DNA of 14,125 bases, from positions 1 through 14,125 of the forward strand of contig CABRZA010000058.1 of NCBI GenBank assembly GCA_902475285.1, in the 5' to 3' direction. Shown one piece after another: positions 1-7,535 of this stretch (positions are counted from its first letter, which is position 1; each line of letters starts with the position of its first letter). Made by a program: the position numbers and the translations under genes. The DNA is from an uncultured Porphyromonadaceae bacterium (lineage in GTDB: Bacteria > Bacteroidota > Bacteroidia > Bacteroidales > Muribaculaceae). A model generated the notes under the pieces. That model saw nothing but the letters and a program-made list of their open reading frames with translations, was not told where the DNA came from and did not search any database.

Positions 1-1
1 C

Positions 2-1624
2 ACCCTCACTTTCACATTCACCGACGGCCAGACCGCCGACGTAGCCGTGCCCAACATGCCCGTTCAGCGTAACTACCGTACCAACGTCTTCGGCTCGCTC
101 CTCACGTCGCCTATGGACCTCAGCATCGAAGTCAAGCCCGGCTTCGACGAACCCGCTTATGGTGTCAACGGCGATCCCAAGGAACCCGCCCAGGATACCG
201 ACGGCACATATCTCGTGAAGACTCAGGGTGAACTCGCATGGATTGCCGACCAGGTCAATGGCGGCGACATGTTCAGCAGCGCCACCTTCTCGTTGCAGAA
301 CGACATCTTCCTTACCGGCGAATGGACTCCCATCGGCGGCGGCGGTCTCGATTTCGGGATTCGCTTCAGCGGTACATTCCTCGGCAACGGCCACACTATC
401 CACAACATGGTTGTGAAGGCAGGTGAGCGTGCCGGTTTCTTCGGATTCCTCAACGGCCGCGTTGAAGACCTCAACTTCGACAACGCTAAGGTTACCTCCA
501 ACCACTGGGGCGGCGTCGTGGCCGGCTTCTCCGACAACGAAACCGGCACCTGCTGGATCAAGAACTGCAAGGTGACCAACTCATCGGTAGTTCTCGCTGC
601 CGAAGACATGGGTACCGGATACGACAACGGCGACAAGGCCGGCGCCATCATCGGCTTCATGGCCTCCCTCGACCAGGTAGAGGGCTGTGTTGTTGAGAAC
701 TGCACCATCCAGGGCTACCGCGACCTGGGCGGCATCATCGGCTATGCTTCCGGCTCGGTAATCAAGAACAACACCGTCAACGGTCTCACCATCTTGGTCG
801 ACAACTCGCACAACTACAAGAACTACACCACTTTGGCCGAACACGATGCCAACGGCGTTATCGGCGAGAAAGCCGGTGCAACCGACGACGGCAACACCGC
901 CGCCGGCGTTACCGTTGCCCAGTTCGCCGCTACGCAGGCCGACTTCACCGCCGCTCTCATGAATGTTAAGGCCGGCGAAGTCAACGACTTCTATCTCGCC
1001 GACGGCGAATATACCCTGGCAATTCCCACTGCTGCCGGCGCCACGGTGAATATCTACGGCACGTCGAAGGATACCAAGATTTCGACCAACACAGGCGCTT
1101 GCCGTGTTCAGAACGTGAATCTTTACAACCTTACCGTGATGGGCAATGGCACCTACACCGGCTTCCAGCATCTCGCCGGCGAAGCTACCTTCACCGACTG
1201 CGTAATCGAGAACTATTTCTGCGGCTACGCTCCCACGCTGAAATTCACCGACTGCGTATTCAATACCTCCGACTACGCCCTCTGGACATATGCTTCGACC
1301 GATGTTCAGTTCAAGGATTGCACCTTCAATTGCGGCGGTTCGAAATCGAAAGCCATTTTGGTCTATGTTGAGGCTGCCGATTATCCCGGCGCCGACATCA
1401 CTATCGACGGCTGCACCTTCAACGGCAACGGTACCGCGGCCGAGAGAGGCGTAGTTGAAATCCACACCGAAACATGGACAGCCAATCCCACCGGCACCGT
1501 TAAGATTTCCAATTCGTCCTACAACGGCACTTTCCTCGCTTGGGTAAACGAGCTGAACAACGGCACCCAAGAGCCCACCCATTTCTGGACTTCTTTAATC
1601 ACCGACAGCACCCCCGCTGAGTAA
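2..1624 (+). CDS. Secreted surface protein with DUF6562-like segment and right-handed beta-helix (5' partial)
   Basis: The reading frame is open from the left edge, so the true start lies outside the window; the GTG at position 47 is an internal Val. About 540 residues are visible. The first ~50, with the NMPVQRNYRTNVFG stretch, resemble the end of DUF6562, a domain I associate with Bacteroidales surface lipoproteins (recognised from memory). A long parallel beta-helix follows: GLUG-like turns (FSGTFLGNGHTIHNM, later DLGGIIGYASG), then a second block with FTDC, FTDC, FKDC and IDGC rungs whose Cys codons lie at 1199, 1253, 1319 and 1412. No catalytic residues of pectate lyases or other glycan-cleaving beta-helix enzymes stand out, so an adhesin or glycan-binding role is more likely than an enzymatic one. 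The gene stands alone on its strand here and ends at a strong terminator. The fold call is firm; the function is not. Confidence 0.8.
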   Translation, partial: TLTFTFTDGQTADVAVPNMPVQRNYRTNVFGSLLTSPMDLSIEVKPGFDEPAYGVNGDPKEPAQDTDGTYLVKTQGELAWIADQVNGGDMFSSATFSLQNDIFLTGEWTPIGGGGLDFGIRFSGTFLGNGHTIHNMVVKAGERAGFFGFLNGRVEDLNFDNAKVTSNHWGGVVAGFSDNETGTCWIKNCKVTNSSVVLAAEDMGTGYDNGDKAGAIIGFMASLDQVEGCVVENCTIQGYRDLGGIIGYASGSVIKNNTVNGLTILVDNSHNYKNYTTLAEHDANGVIGEKAGATDDGNTAAGVTVAQFAATQADFTAALMNVKAGEVNDFYLADGEYTLAIPTAAGATVNIYGTSKDTKISTNTGACRVQNVNLYNLTVMGNGTYTGFQHLAGEATFTDCVIENYFCGYAPTLKFTDCVFNTSDYALWTYASTDVQFKDCTFNCGGSKSKAILVYVEAADYPGADITIDGCTFNGNGTAAERGVVEIHTETWTANPTGTVKISNSSYNGTFLAWVNELNNGTQEPTHFWTSLITDSTPAE

Positions 1625-1650
1625 TCCCATCCCACAATCTGAATAAAACC

Positions 1651-1682
1651 GAGGCCGCGCCATTGAAGCGCGGCCTCTTTTT
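1651..1682. terminator. Rho-independent terminator, probably bidirectional
   Basis: A perfect 10-bp stem (GAGGCCGCGC, 1651-1660, with GCGCGGCCTC, 1668-1677) encloses a 7-base loop. Five T follow on the + strand (1678-1682), and AAAA at 1645-1648 gives TTTT on the - strand two bases beyond the stem. It lies between two convergent stop codons, 26 bases after the beta-helix gene and 14 bases after the UvrA-like gene, so it can serve both. Confidence 0.9.
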
Positions 1683-1696
1683 GTGCGTATGGCCGG

Positions 1697-4189
1697 TCAG
1701 ATATACCGCCCTGTGATGCTCTCGGGGGTGGCGGCTACGGCGGAGGGGGTGCCGGTAGCTACGATGCGACCGCCTTCGTCGCCGCCGCCCGGGCCCAGGT
1801 CGATAACATAGTCGGCGTTGCGGATTATGTCGAGGTCGTGCTCTATCACTATCACCGTCGCGCCCGCTACGATAAGGCTTTGGAATACATCTATAAGCGT
1901 GAGCACGTCGAGAGGATGCAGGCCTATCGACGGCTCGTCGAACACGAAGACGGCCCGCTCCTGCTTCCGCCCCATCTCCGACGCAAGTTTCAGGCGCTGC
2001 GCCTCGCCGCCCGAGAGGCTCGTGGTGGCCTCGCCGAGAGTGAGATAGCCAAGGCCGATGTCGCGCAGCGTGGCCAGGCGCGGACGCACGGTCTTGAAGC
2101 CCTCGCACATAGTCAGCGCGTCGGCCACGTCGGCTGCCATGAGTTCGGGGAGGGTGAACGAGCGGCCGTCGGCAGTGCGGCAGTGCACCAGCGCTGCCTC
2201 CTTCGAGTAGCGCGAGCCGCGGCACTCGGGGCAGGGGATGTCGACGTCGGGAAGGAACTGCACGTCGAGGCTCACCTCGCCCGTGCCGTCGCACACCGGG
2301 CAGCGCAGCCGCCCCGTGTTGTACGAGAAGTCGCCCGCGCGGTAGCCGCGGCTGCGGGCGTCGGGCGTGCGTGCAAAAATCTTGCGCAGCTCGTCGTGGA
2401 TGTTGGCGTAGGTTGCCACGGTGCTGCGCACGTTGGCGCCTATGGGCGTGGAGTCGATGAGCTCCACCGTGTCGATGCCCTCGGCCTTGATGTCGCGTAC
2501 ATGCGGCGGCATGGGAGCGCCGCCCGTGAGGGTGAGCAGCGCCGGTATGAGGCTTTCGAGTACCAATGTGGTCTTGCCCGAGCCCGACACGCCCGTCACC
2601 ACCGTGAGGCGCCCCTTGGGGATGTCGACGGTGAGCGGCTTCACGGTGTGGATGGTGTCGATGCTCAGCGTGACGGTGCCCTCGGCGAACATTTCCCCAG
2701 CCTTGGCCTGCGGGCGCCGGTGCGTGTCGGCCTTGCCCGTAAGGAAGGGCCCTATCTGCGACGCCGGGTCGGCCTCTACCTCTGCGAGGCTGCCCTGCGC
2801 TATGATGCGGCCGCCGTCGCTGCCCGCGCCGGGGCCCAGCTCTATGAGATGGTCGGCGGCTTCGAGTATGCGTGTGTCGTGGTCGACGAGCACCACCGAG
2901 TTGCCGTCGGCCACAAGGTCGGCCATCACGCCTTTGAGCCCCTCGATGTTGGCCGGATGGAGGCCTATCGAGGGTTCGTCGAGCACATAGAGCACCCCGG
3001 TGGTGCGGTTGCGCACGGCGCGCGCCAGCTGCATGCGCTGCCGTTCGCCCGTGGAGAGGGTGGAGCCTCCGCGGTCGAGGGTGAGATAGCCCAGCCCCAG
3101 GTCGAGCAGACGCCGCGCAGTGCTCACAAACGACTCCACAATACTCTCCGCCATGGGGCGCATCTCCTCGGGGAGCGTGGCGGGCACAGTGCGCACCCAC
3201 GCGTCGCACTCCGACAGCGTCATGCGGCATACCTCGGCCAGGTTCAGTCCGGCTATGCGCGGGGCGCGGGCCTCGTCGCTGAGCCGTGTGCCGCCGCAGG
3301 CATCGCAGGCGCCGCTGCGCAGAAAGCGCTCCACGCGCTTCATGCCCTTGTCGTCGGTCACCTTGGCGAGCGCGTTTTCCACGGTGTAGACAGCGTTGTA
3401 GAAAGTGAAGTCGAGCTCCACGGCCTGCTCCGAGCTCTTGGGGCGGTAGAGTATGGTCTTCTTCTCCGCCGGGCCGTCGAACACTATCTGCCTCTCCTCC
3501 GGAGTAAGGCGGTTGAATGGTACGTCGGTGCGCACGCCCATGGCGCGGCATACGTCGGTCATCAGCGACCACATAAGGCTCTTCCAAGGAGCCACGGCGC
3601 CCTCGTCGATGGTGAGCGTCTCGTCGGGAACGAGCGTGGAGCGGTCCACGGTCATCACTGTGCCCGTTCCCCCGCACTTGCGGCAGGCGCCGGTGCTGTT
3701 GAAGGAGAGGTCCTCGGCCGACGGCGCGAAGAAATGCTCGCCGCAGGCCTCGCACACGAGCTCCTTCTCGGCGGCCACGGCGAGAGTGGGGGAGTGGTAG
3801 GCGCCGCACTTGGGGCAGCGGTGCGACGCCAGGCGCGAGAACATCAGGCGAAGGCTGTTCACAAGCTCCGACCCCGTGCCGAAGGTGCTGCGTATGCCGG
3901 GCACGCCGGGGCGCTGGTGCAGCGCTATCGACGCGGGCACGTGGAGAATGTCGTCGACCTGCGCCTTCGGGGCTTGCGTCATGCGCCGCCGCGTGTAGGT
4001 CGAGAGGGCTTCGAGATAGCGGCGCGACCCCTCGGCGTAGAGCACGCCCAGGGCCAGCGACGACTTTCCCGATCCCGACACGCCGGCTATGGCCGTGACG
4101 CCGCCAAGAGGTACGTCGACGTCGATATGTTTGAGATTGTGCACCGACGCGCCTCGCACCTCGATGCAGTCGACTTTTCTATGTTCCAT
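1697..4189 (-). CDS. UvrA-like ABC ATPase without UvrB-binding domain (UvrA2 type)
   Basis: 830 residues with the double ABC architecture of UvrA. NBD I: Walker A GVSGSGKS (36-43), signature LSTGERQR (around S379), Walker B with D404/E405. NBD II: Walker A GVSGSGKT (533-540), signature LSGGEAQR (S726), Walker B D751/E752. The DNA-contacting zinc finger is intact (C630, C633, C653, C656; C-x2-C-x19-C-x2-C around FLPDVDIPC). Further Cys pairs lie at 125/128, 146/149 and 169/172. Canonical UvrA is ~940 residues and carries a UvrB-binding domain after the first CPxC; here only about 40 residues separate CPKC from FNSTGAC, so that domain is absent. Such class II proteins are linked to DNA-damage tolerance or resistance to DNA-binding drugs rather than core excision repair. 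The start at 4189 follows an AT-rich leader; prmA diverges. The main uvrA gene is probably elsewhere in the genome. Confidence 0.9.
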   Translation of the reverse strand: MEHRKVDCIEVRGASVHNLKHIDVDVPLGGVTAIAGVSGSGKSSLALGVLYAEGSRRYLEALSTYTRRRMTQAPKAQVDDILHVPASIALHQRPGVPGIRSTFGTGSELVNSLRLMFSRLASHRCPKCGAYHSPTLAVAAEKELVCEACGEHFFAPSAEDLSFNSTGACRKCGGTGTVMTVDRSTLVPDETLTIDEGAVAPWKSLMWSLMTDVCRAMGVRTDVPFNRLTPEERQIVFDGPAEKKTILYRPKSSEQAVELDFTFYNAVYTVENALAKVTDDKGMKRVERFLRSGACDACGGTRLSDEARAPRIAGLNLAEVCRMTLSECDAWVRTVPATLPEEMRPMAESIVESFVSTARRLLDLGLGYLTLDRGGSTLSTGERQRMQLARAVRNRTTGVLYVLDEPSIGLHPANIEGLKGVMADLVADGNSVVLVDHDTRILEAADHLIELGPGAGSDGGRIIAQGSLAEVEADPASQIGPFLTGKADTHRRPQAKAGEMFAEGTVTLSIDTIHTVKPLTVDIPKGRLTVVTGVSGSGKTTLVLESLIPALLTLTGGAPMPPHVRDIKAEGIDTVELIDSTPIGANVRSTVATYANIHDELRKIFARTPDARSRGYRAGDFSYNTGRLRCPVCDGTGEVSLDVQFLPDVDIPCPECRGSRYSKEAALVHCRTADGRSFTLPELMAADVADALTMCEGFKTVRPRLATLRDIGLGYLTLGEATTSLSGGEAQRLKLASEMGRKQERAVFVFDEPSIGLHPLDVLTLIDVFQSLIVAGATVIVIEHDLDIIRNADYVIDLGPGGGDEGGRIVATGTPSAVAATPESITGRYI

Positions 4190-4327
4190 ATTCTTATTAA
4201 CGAATCCCGCACCCGAAAGCGCACGTCGGCCGCCCTAAAAATTTTAGCAGCCCGTAAGCGTTTTTTTATCCGCGCCGCCCTGCAGTTGGATTTTTTTGAC
4301 TAATTTTGTGTTTTAAAAAGCAATCCT
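4190..4327. promoter_or_regulatory. Divergent intergenic region between the UvrA-like gene and prmA
   Basis: 138 bases separate the two divergent start codons. The region is AT-rich against a GC-rich background. It holds a -7 box for prmA (TAATTTTG, 4301-4308) and a 13-base near-perfect palindrome, CTAAAA-A-TTTTAG (4235-4247), about 46 bases upstream of the UvrA-like start. The palindrome could be a regulator site, but I cannot name the regulator and no second copy is seen. No clear TAnnTTTG box was found for the - strand gene. Confidence 0.5.
4301..4308 (+). promoter_or_regulatory. Bacteroidota-type -7 promoter element for the prmA operon
   Basis: TAATTTTG matches the TAnnTTTG consensus of the primary sigma factor in Bacteroidota. 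Transcription would begin near 4314, leaving a leader of about 14 bases to the ATG at 4328 or about 50 to the ATG at 4364. No good TTTG was found at the -33 position, so this is a partial promoter match. Confidence 0.55.
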
Positions 4328-5236
4328 ATGGAAAAATCTGATGCCGCCTCCGCGGCCTGCAATATGAACGACTATTACGAGCTTGCCTTCCGCCTCGACC
4401 CTGCCGACTCCGATGCCGCCGACCTTCTCGCGGCCTCGTTGGCCGACGCCGGTTTCGAAAGCTTCGTGCACGACGAGACCCATCCCGGCGCAACCCTCAC
4501 CGCATATGTGCCCGCGCCCCTCTTCGATGCGGCTGCCGTCGACGCTGCCGTGGCCGACAATCCCATGCCTTGCCGCATTTCCTACACGAGCACATTCGTC
4601 AAGGGCCGCGACTGGAACTCCGAGTGGGAGCGCAACTACTTCAAGCCTATCGTGATAGGCGGTCGCGTGGCAGTGCACAGCTCATTCCATACCGACGTGC
4701 CCGAAGCCGAGCACGACATCGTGATTGACCCCCGCATGGCCTTCGGCACGGGCCACCACGCCACCACCACGCTAATGATGCAGTTCCTTCTCGACAGCGA
4801 CTTGCACGACAAGAATGTTGTCGATATGGGCACCGGCACGGCCATCCTCGCCATCCTCGCCGCAAAGCTCGGCGCGCGGCATGTGCTTGCCGTAGAAATC
4901 GACCCCGCGGCAGCCGACAACGCCGTCGACAACGTGGCCCTCAATCTCGACGCCGACTGCGGCAAGGTCACCGTGGTGCGCGGCGACGTGTCGGCCCTCG
5001 TCGGCCACGAAGGCGAGGCTCAGATTCTTCTGGCCAACATCAACCGCAACATCATCACCGCCGACATCGCTCGCTATGCCGACGCCCTTTGCCCGGGAGG
5101 CACGCTCACCGTGAGCGGCTTCTATGTGGCCGACCGACCGGTAGTGGCCGAGGCTGCCGCCAGCGCCGGCCTCGAGCTACAAGGCGTGGCCGAAATGGAC
5201 AACTGGTCGTCGATGACATTCAAAAAAGTATTCTGA
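4328..5236 (+). CDS. prmA: Ribosomal protein L11 methyltransferase PrmA
   Basis: 302 residues, a normal size for PrmA of this phylum. The enzyme is cytoplasmic and transfers methyl groups from S-adenosylmethionine to Lys and N-terminal amines of ribosomal protein L11. Key parts: the N-terminal substrate-binding domain (to about residue 110), GTGHHATT (140-147), SAM motif I VVDMGTGTAILAI (around D166), the acidic end of the next strand in AVEIDPAA, and the LLANINRN segment (234-241) of the NPPY-like active site. The ATG at 4328 has an AT-rich leader and is used here. The in-frame ATG at 4364 (MNDYYEL) matches the usual PrmA N-terminus better, so the 12 residues before it may be untranslated. 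It heads a + strand run and is followed after 4 bases by the barrel protein gene. Confidence 0.95.
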   Translation: MEKSDAASAACNMNDYYELAFRLDPADSDAADLLAASLADAGFESFVHDETHPGATLTAYVPAPLFDAAAVDAAVADNPMPCRISYTSTFVKGRDWNSEWERNYFKPIVIGGRVAVHSSFHTDVPEAEHDIVIDPRMAFGTGHHATTTLMMQFLLDSDLHDKNVVDMGTGTAILAILAAKLGARHVLAVEIDPAAADNAVDNVALNLDADCGKVTVVRGDVSALVGHEGEAQILLANINRNIITADIARYADALCPGGTLTVSGFYVADRPVVAEAAASAGLELQGVAEMDNWSSMTFKKVF

Positions 5237-5240
5237 CACT

Positions 5241-6374
5241 ATGCGCCGTATATTTCTCATTCTCATACTCTTGGCAGGTTTTTGCACCGTGCCCGTGGTG
5301 AGTACGGCCCAGGCTTCGAAGGTAGTTAAAACCGCCGTCAAGGCATCGAAAACTGCCGCAAAGGCATCGAAAAAAACCGCCGAAAAAGCTGCCAAAGCAG
5401 CAAAAGTAAATCCCGGCGTAGCGAGCAAGATGTTGCGCGATGCCGCCGAGCGTGCCGCCGCCGGGGGCACAGCCGTAGTGCCGGCCACCGGCGTGCAAAC
5501 GCGTGTGCCGGCCTTGAAATCCGTCGAGCCTTACACACGCCGGCCGGTGACCGTGGGCGACGATGCGCGCCGTGGGCGCCGCAACAACGACCGCGACGTC
5601 GATGTCCCCGACTCGACCTTCGCTACCGCCGATACGGTGGTAGTTTCGACCTATCCCCGTGCCTTGCGATCTGCGCAACTCTCTGCTGCTCAGTTCGACT
5701 CCCTCGCCTCCGACTCCGTCCTGGTCATCGTCGACGCCGCCTCTCTGGCCGCCGCCGTTGCGACCGCAGAGCGCGACACTGTCGCCGGCGATGATTACCT
5801 TCCCCGCGTAAGCGCCCGCACCGTCGTGGCCGACACCATCGTGGCCCGCGAAATAGTGATCATGCAGCCCGACAGTACCTTCACACCCGTGGCTAAGGCC
5901 AAGCCCGTGAAGGAAGGCACCGCCGTCCGTTTCGCATGGGGCGCCGACGCCGGTGCCTCTATCGACATGACTGGCAACGACATGAGCGCCGTCGATTTCA
6001 GCGCTTTCTTCGGCATGCGCCGAGGGTGGATCAATTTCCTCGGTGTGGGCGCCGAAGCCGACATCGTCACATCGAACTCATACCGCTATTACCCCCTCTT
6101 CCTCGACTTCCGCACAAACTTCGTAAACCGTCCGACCCTCTTCTTCTGGGGCTTGCGTGTGGGCGCCTCGCTCAATTATTACGAAAACAACTGGCACCAG
6201 GTGGGACTCTACGGTCTCACCGGCGTGGGCATCAACCTCGCCCGCAGCCGAAGCTTCTGCTCGCATATCTTTGTGGGCTACACCTACCGCCAGCGCCGTA
6301 CCCCCGATGATGAAGGTGCACCCAGGATGGCCGACCTCCACTACGCCACATTCAAGCTCGGTGTCACTTTCTGA
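5241..6374 (+). CDS. Secreted protein with Lys/Ala-rich helix and C-terminal outer-membrane beta-barrel
   Basis: 377 residues; I do not recognise a named family. A signal peptide (1-25; MRRIFLILILLAG core, cleavage after STA or AQA) directs export. Cys15 follows Phe rather than a small residue, so it is not a lipobox. Residues ~26-57 form a strongly basic Lys/Ala helix (KASKTAAKASKKTAEKAAK), encoded in part by a 21-base near-repeat (units at 5340 and 5361) and reminiscent of histone H1 tails. A low-complexity linker rich in Asp, Ser and Val follows (~70-225). From ~230 to the end, alternating aromatic strands (WGADAGASIDM, YYPLFLDFRTNF, FFWGLRVGASLNYY, HIFVGYTYRQRR) and a terminal Phe (KLGVTF) indicate a small outer-membrane barrel. 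It starts 4 bases after prmA and ends 9 bases before the ATP-grasp gene. The basic segment could bind DNA, LPS or peptidoglycan; that is inference. Confidence 0.8.
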   Translation: MRRIFLILILLAGFCTVPVVSTAQASKVVKTAVKASKTAAKASKKTAEKAAKAAKVNPGVASKMLRDAAERAAAGGTAVVPATGVQTRVPALKSVEPYTRRPVTVGDDARRGRRNNDRDVDVPDSTFATADTVVVSTYPRALRSAQLSAAQFDSLASDSVLVIVDAASLAAAVATAERDTVAGDDYLPRVSARTVVADTIVAREIVIMQPDSTFTPVAKAKPVKEGTAVRFAWGADAGASIDMTGNDMSAVDFSAFFGMRRGWINFLGVGAEADIVTSNSYRYYPLFLDFRTNFVNRPTLFFWGLRVGASLNYYENNWHQVGLYGLTGVGINLARSRSFCSHIFVGYTYRQRRTPDDEGAPRMADLHYATFKLGVTF

Positions 6375-6383
6375 CGAGCCACA

Positions 6384-7511
6384 ATGAGTGCAATCCATCT
6401 TTTCTTTCCTCAGAACGACCTCGCCCTCGCCCGCAACCTTGCCAACTTCACGCCTCCTCCGGCCGCCTGGCGTCTGGCGCAGAGCGGCGCCACGCTGCCT
6501 CTGTGGTACGCCGAACCCGGCGACCGCTTCATCTGTCCGGGGGTCAACGAAGAGTGGCTGCGCACCATGCAGCGCACGTTCGGCATCAGCGTCGAACCCT
6601 TCTGGCCTCCAGTCCGAAATGGTGAGGCACCGTGCCCCTGGGGATGGTCGAAAGTTGCGCGCCGCGCCATGACTCTTGCCGGTGTCGACGCCGCCCTTAT
6701 GCCCTCCGATGGCGCGCTCGCGCGCATTCGTGAACTCTCGCACCGACGCACCGCTTCTCTCGTTGCCGCACAGTTGGCCGGGCGCCTGGGCTACCCCATC
6801 CCTGAGCCTGCTGCCGAGCTTCGTTCCTACGACGAAGTCGAGGCCTACGTCGCCGCCCACGGCGACACCATGCTCAAACTGCCCTGGTCGTCGTCGGGAC
6901 GCGGCAACATCCCCGTAAACGTCGCCGACCTCGCATCGCGCCGCCAGGCCATAGAGGGAGGTATACGCCGCTACGGTTCCATAATGGCCGAGGTGCGCCT
7001 CGACAAGACCCTCGATTTCGCCGCCCTCTTCACGCGCACCCCCGACGGCTGCCGCTTCGACGGCTTCTCGGTCTTCGGCACTTCTGCCGCCGGAGCATAC
7101 ACCTCCAACGTCCTCGCCTCCAACACCCGCCTCTTCGATATCATAGGCGCACATTGCCCTGCCTACCAAGTAGAAAGCGCCGTCGACGCCCTCGCGCCCA
7201 TACTCCACAGCGCCCTCGAGGGCTACTCCGGCCCCCTGGGCGTCGACATGATGGCCTGTCGCCGTGGCGGCGCAGCAGCTCTCGCCCCCGTGGTCGAAAT
7301 CAATCTCCGCAACACCATGGGCCACGTGGCGCGCCGCTTCGCCGACCGCTACATGCACCCCTCGTCAACCGGCACCCTCTCCGTCGCCCCCTCCACACCC
7401 TCCGCCGGAGGCGCCGCATGGCGCGCCTTCGACGGCCGCCTCTCCGCCGGCACCCTCCCCCTCACACCCCCTGCAACCCCCTTCACCATCGCTGTAACAA
7501 TAGATTTTTAA
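6384..7511 (+). CDS. ATP-grasp family protein, substrate unknown
   Basis: 375 residues, no signal peptide, so cytoplasmic. The N-terminus (MSAIHLFFPQNDLALARN) resembles a group of Bacteroidota proteins with no assigned role (recognised from memory). ATP-grasp features are visible: K165 in LKLPWSSSGRGN, expected to contact ATP phosphates, followed by a glycine-rich loop; E203 in the strand SIMAEVRL; LGVDMM; and E305/N307/R309 in VVEINLRNTMGH, the usual magnesium-binding end of the active site. ATP-grasp enzymes join a carboxylate to an amine or thiol through an acyl phosphate, so a ligase of peptides or small metabolites is expected, but no substrate can be read from sequence. The last ~45 residues, rich in Pro, Ser, Thr and Ala, look poorly ordered. 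It lies 9 bases after the barrel gene. Confidence 0.8.
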   Translation: MSAIHLFFPQNDLALARNLANFTPPPAAWRLAQSGATLPLWYAEPGDRFICPGVNEEWLRTMQRTFGISVEPFWPPVRNGEAPCPWGWSKVARRAMTLAGVDAALMPSDGALARIRELSHRRTASLVAAQLAGRLGYPIPEPAAELRSYDEVEAYVAAHGDTMLKLPWSSSGRGNIPVNVADLASRRQAIEGGIRRYGSIMAEVRLDKTLDFAALFTRTPDGCRFDGFSVFGTSAAGAYTSNVLASNTRLFDIIGAHCPAYQVESAVDALAPILHSALEGYSGPLGVDMMACRRGGAAALAPVVEINLRNTMGHVARRFADRYMHPSSTGTLSVAPSTPSAGGAAWRAFDGRLSAGTLPLTPPATPFTIAVTIDF

Positions 7512-7535
7512 TCAGTTATTTATATAGTTAACCAA

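Noticed and set aside
47..49. GTG at 47 as the start of the beta-helix gene.
   Set aside because: The frame stays open to the left edge and the upstream codons (TLTFTFTDGQTADVAV) continue a beta-rich domain, so the gene is truncated by the window.
581..1582. A 333-codon - strand frame opposite the beta-helix gene.
   Set aside because: Composition is Gly/Val/Ala-rich without motifs, and the + strand frame shows a clear repeated fold.
1599..3809. A 736-codon - strand frame overlapping the UvrA-like gene in another phase.
   Set aside because: The product is an Arg/His/Gly-rich string with no domain, as expected from a shifted reading of GC-rich DNA.
1838..4303. An open + strand frame of 821 codons opposite the UvrA-like gene.
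   Set aside because: Same antisense artefact of GC-rich codon use. The - strand carries intact Walker, signature and zinc-finger motifs over the same span.
5340..5375. The 21-base near-repeat considered as a CRISPR or mobile-element repeat.
   Set aside because: It has only two units, no spacers, and keeps reading frame inside a Lys/Ala-coding stretch, so it is coding low complexity.
6078..7358. A 426-codon - strand frame opposite the barrel and ATP-grasp genes.
   Set aside because: It crosses two well-supported + strand genes and shows no family features.
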